DNA of 6,939 nt from Geobacter sp. UBA6169 (lineage in GTDB: Bacteria > Desulfobacterota > Desulfuromonadia > Geobacterales > Pseudopelobacteraceae), in the NCBI GenBank assembly GCA_002422265.1, contig DIUB01000117.1, forward strand, positions 8,759 through 15,697, in the 5' to 3' direction. Numbering within the stretch: the first letter of the stretch is position 1; every line of letters begins with the position of its first letter. The notes under the pieces were generated by a model. That model made no database searches and was not told where the DNA came from. It worked only from the letters and a program-made list of their open reading frames with translations. The translations under genes were made by a program, and so were the position numbers. Shown one piece after another: positions 5,224 to 6,939 of the stretch.

Positions 5224-5808
5224 TCACAACACCCCTTTGGTTGACAGCACACCGCTGACCCGTTCATCACACCTGACCGCGCTATCCAGTGCGCGACCAA
5301 ATCCCTTGAAGCAGGCCTCGATAATGTGGTGCACGTTATCACCATACTGAAGGTTCAGGTGCAGGTTGCAGCCGCAGCTGTTGGCAAAGGCCTGAAAGAA
5401 CTCACGGGCCAGCTCAACATCAAAACTGCCCAGCTTCACCTTGGGCAGCGGCACATGGTAGACCAGGTAGGGACGGCCAGACAGGTCAATGGTCACCGCA
5501 ACCAGGGTCTCATCCATCGGCACCACGGCAGTTCCGTAGCGCGCAATCCCCTGCTTGTCTCCCAAGGCCCGCTTAACTGCCTCTCCCAGCACGATGCCGA
5601 CATCCTCCACCGTATGATGGGCATCGATCTCCGTGTCGCCCTGCGCCGTCACCTGCAGATCAAACAGGCCGTGCCGGGCAAACAGGTTCAACATATGGTC
5701 AAGAAACGGCACCGTGGTGCTGATGTCTGTCTTGCCGTTACCGTCAAGCTGAAGCTTGATTGTCACGCTTGTTTCAGATGTTTTCCGTTCAATCTCGGCG
5801 TTACGCAT
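5224..5808 (-). CDS. hisB: Imidazoleglycerol-phosphate dehydratase
   Basis: A 194-residue monofunctional HisB. It dehydrates imidazole glycerol phosphate to imidazole acetol phosphate, the sixth step of histidine synthesis, in the cytoplasm with bound manganese. The two structural repeats and their metal ligands are plain: F35-L-D-H38-M-L, D62-A-H64-H65-T-V-E68-D, P97-M-D-E100, D157-N-V-H160-H161-I-I-E164 with ACFKGFGRAL, and the C-terminal S189-T-K-G192. Length is typical of the monofunctional family, with no phosphatase domain. I choose the ATG at 5808. An upstream in-frame TTG at 5814 abuts the ribosome site GAGAGG (5815-5820) with no spacing, whereas the ATG is six bases from it. That ribosome site begins right after the stop of the zinc-ribbon gene, suggesting translational coupling. 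It is the last gene of its unit before the terminator. Confidence 0.98.
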   Translation of the reverse strand: MRNAEIERKTSETSVTIKLQLDGNGKTDISTTVPFLDHMLNLFARHGLFDLQVTAQGDTEIDAHHTVEDVGIVLGEAVKRALGDKQGIARYGTAVVPMDETLVAVTIDLSGRPYLVYHVPLPKVKLGSFDVELAREFFQAFANSCGCNLHLNLQYGDNVHHIIEACFKGFGRALDSAVRCDERVSGVLSTKGVL

Positions 5809-5820
5809 GATCAACCTCTC

Positions 5821-6234
5821 TCATCTCACCCCGTTGGTGCCGGCAGCGTCAAATTTATTCAGTGGATGTCCCACCACCAGGAAGGCCTTCTTCTCCTTTG
5901 TATCCCAGAGCGACAGATACCCCTTCCAGCCCTTGTCCGACAGCAGTTCTTTGATATGGTTCAGTACTTCCGGCGGCGGCTCTGAATGAAAGGCATTGTA
6001 ACCGGTATAGCCACCGGGCGGTATCAGGCGGTAGGCTCCGAACCCTTGAGCCTCATTGCGCTTCATCAGATTGGAGGAGCCATCCTCATCCCAGCGATGC
6101 TCTTCATAGACCGTCCAGCCGCAGATCGGACACATGATCCTGCGTGAGCTGAAACGTCCCCATGCCTCGGTATCGACCCGCGAATAGTTAAAACCACACT
6201 GACCACACCGGATGTGCATATCAGAAAGCTGCAT
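5821..6234 (-). CDS. Small zinc-ribbon protein between hisC and hisB, function unknown
   Basis: A 137-residue soluble protein. The N-terminus has a four-cysteine zinc ribbon, C10-G-Q-C13 and C35-P-I-C38-G-W, similar in outline to rubredoxin-like or zinc-ribbon domains. The middle (residues 46-85) is rich in Gly, Tyr and Pro with no recognised motif. The C-terminal part (about 87-128) has a helix followed by probable strands (KGYLSLWDTKEKKAFLVVGH). I do not recognise a characterised family. The ATG at 6234 has GGGAGG six bases upstream; the in-frame TTG at 6252 overlaps the end of hisC and has no ribosome site, so I reject it. It lies 14 bases after hisC and 12 before hisB, so it is cotranscribed with them. 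A histidine-pathway role is only suggested by position. Confidence 0.8.
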   Translation of the reverse strand: MQLSDMHIRCGQCGFNYSRVDTEAWGRFSSRRIMCPICGWTVYEEHRWDEDGSSNLMKRNEAQGFGAYRLIPPGGYTGYNAFHSEPPPEVLNHIKELLSDKGWKGYLSLWDTKEKKAFLVVGHPLNKFDAAGTNGVR

Positions 6235-6248
6235 GCTCTTCCTCCCTA

Positions 6249-6939
6249 TCAACCGATCTCCCTGATGGCGATCAGGGTCTGCTCCATCTCTTCACGACTG
6301 CCGATAGAAATCCTCAAGCCATGGGCCAGCAACGGATCACTGAAATGACGGACCAGAATTTTACGGGCGTACAGGCCATCATACACCCGTTTTCCGTTCC
6401 TGTCCGGCGGCGATGCAAAAACAAAGTTACCGGCTGATTCCAGTACCGTATAGCCCAAAGAGTGCAATGCTGAGACAAAAAACTGCCGGGTGGCCACCAC
6501 CTGATCACAACGCAGCCGGAAGTACTCCTGATCCTGCAAAGCAGCCACGCAGGCTGCCTGGGCCAGGCGGTCCAGGTTATAGTGATCGCGGATCTTGTCC
6601 AGGGCTGCAATGATCTCGGGCCGGGCAATGGCCAGCCCCAGCCGCATCCCTGCCAGGGCATAGCTCTTGGAGAGCGTACGGGTTACCACCACGTTTTCAT
6701 ACCGCTTCACCAGCTCCAGTGCATTGAACGTATTGAAGTCTGCATACGCCTCATCAACCACCAGCAGGCCATTGCAGCGGGTGGCCAGTTCCTCGATATA
6801 GGCCAGCGGAAACGCGAACCCCAGCGGTGAGTTGGGGGTGGTCAAAAAGAACAGCTTGCCACTGTACCGTTCAGGAAAATCGGCTATCCGCTTCAGGTCG
6901 TCCGTCAGACCGAAGGTGCGTACCCGCGCCCCCTGGATC
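6249..6939 (-). CDS. hisC: Histidinol-phosphate aminotransferase, C-terminal part (runs off right edge)
   Basis: The last 229 residues of a fold-type I PLP aminotransferase. The enzyme converts imidazole acetol phosphate and glutamate to histidinol phosphate and 2-oxoglutarate. Visible motifs in order are TPNSPLG (visible residues about 34-40, the N-P-T-G-type loop), V-D62-E-A-Y65-A-D-F (pyridine-N aspartate and Tyr), T-L-S-K91-S-Y-A-L-A-G-M-R-L-G (Schiff-base lysine) and G-L-R209-I-S-I-G (substrate carboxylate arginine). The set fits HisC better than other aminotransferases, supported by hisB downstream. The frame continues open past the TTG at 6845 to the window edge, so that TTG is internal. 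About a third of a typical 350-residue HisC is missing beyond the edge. The stop at 6249-6251 lies 14 bases before the zinc-ribbon start. Confidence 0.96.
   Translation of the reverse strand, partial: IQGARVRTFGLTDDLKRIADFPERYSGKLFFLTTPNSPLGFAFPLAYIEELATRCNGLLVVDEAYADFNTFNALELVKRYENVVVTRTLSKSYALAGMRLGLAIARPEIIAALDKIRDHYNLDRLAQAACVAALQDQEYFRLRCDQVVATRQFFVSALHSLGYTVLESAGNFVFASPPDRNGKRVYDGLYARKILVRHFSDPLLAHGLRISIGSREEMEQTLIAIREIG

Noticed and set aside
4620..5345. Minus-strand open frame of about 241 codons spanning ybgF and the end of hisB
   Set aside because: It runs through the perfect hairpin between convergent genes, is antisense to the TPR region, overlaps hisB in another frame and shows no family motif.
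5809..5814. TTG at 5814 as the hisB start
   Set aside because: It directly abuts the ribosome site with no spacing; the ATG two codons later has ideal spacing and gives the usual HisB N-terminus.
5326..5985. Plus-strand open frame of about 219 codons opposite hisB
   Set aside because: It is a shadow of hisB and the zinc-ribbon gene; its composition is rich in His and Gln, as reverse reads of GC-biased genes often are, and no motif is seen.
6235..6252. TTG at 6252 as the start of the zinc-ribbon gene
   Set aside because: The extra six codons consist largely of the ribosome site of the ATG at 6234 and overlap the hisC stop.
6843..6845. TTG at 6845 as the hisC start
   Set aside because: The frame continues upstream with good aminotransferase sequence to the window edge, so the codon is internal.

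Overview
The window looks like a piece of a Geobacter-type chromosome (Desulfuromonadota, Geobacterales). This is inferred from the gene content: a polyferredoxin, a rubredoxin-less rubrerythrin-family protein, a PAS-histidine kinase of the style common in that group, a sigma-54 promoter, and moderate GC with strong GGAGG ribosome sites. No marker gene allows a species call. There is no rRNA, tRNA, CRISPR array, insertion sequence or prophage.

Left part (1-2519, all on the minus strand): a three-pass membrane PAS histidine kinase (993-2519) lies upstream of two tiny exported single-span membrane proteins (485-721 and 101-370) and the first 22 codons of a further gene that runs off the left edge. 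The two small proteins are diverged paralogs sharing F-x-G-F-x7-Q-x-[IV]-P-A-L-I-x4-M-[IL]-K-G. They follow a close match to a sigma-54 promoter (766-781), with inverted repeats upstream where an activator could bind. A hairpin sits between the two small genes. I do not recognise a function for this module.

Middle part (2520-5153, plus strand): a short AT-rich divergent promoter region separates the kinase from a membrane polyferredoxin of the NapH/NosR/CcoG type. Next come a rubrerythrin-family diiron protein and a CpoB/YbgF-like outer-membrane lipoprotein with coiled coil and TPRs. Each of the last two has its own sigma-70-like promoter, and intrinsic terminators follow the polyferredoxin and the diiron protein, so all three look like single-gene units.

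Right part (5154-6939, minus strand): a strong hairpin forms a shared terminator between the convergent lipoprotein gene and a histidine-biosynthesis segment. Read in its own direction, that segment is hisC (partial, runs off the right edge), a small zinc-ribbon protein of unknown role, then hisB. The three are 12-14 bases apart and surely cotranscribed. No other his gene follows hisB before the terminator.

The most interesting part is the left module: an orphan sensor kinase beside a sigma-54-controlled set of small paralogous membrane proteins. The rest is ordinary metabolism and envelope maintenance, with a few start-site corrections (hisB and the zinc-ribbon gene should start at ATG, not at upstream TTG codons).
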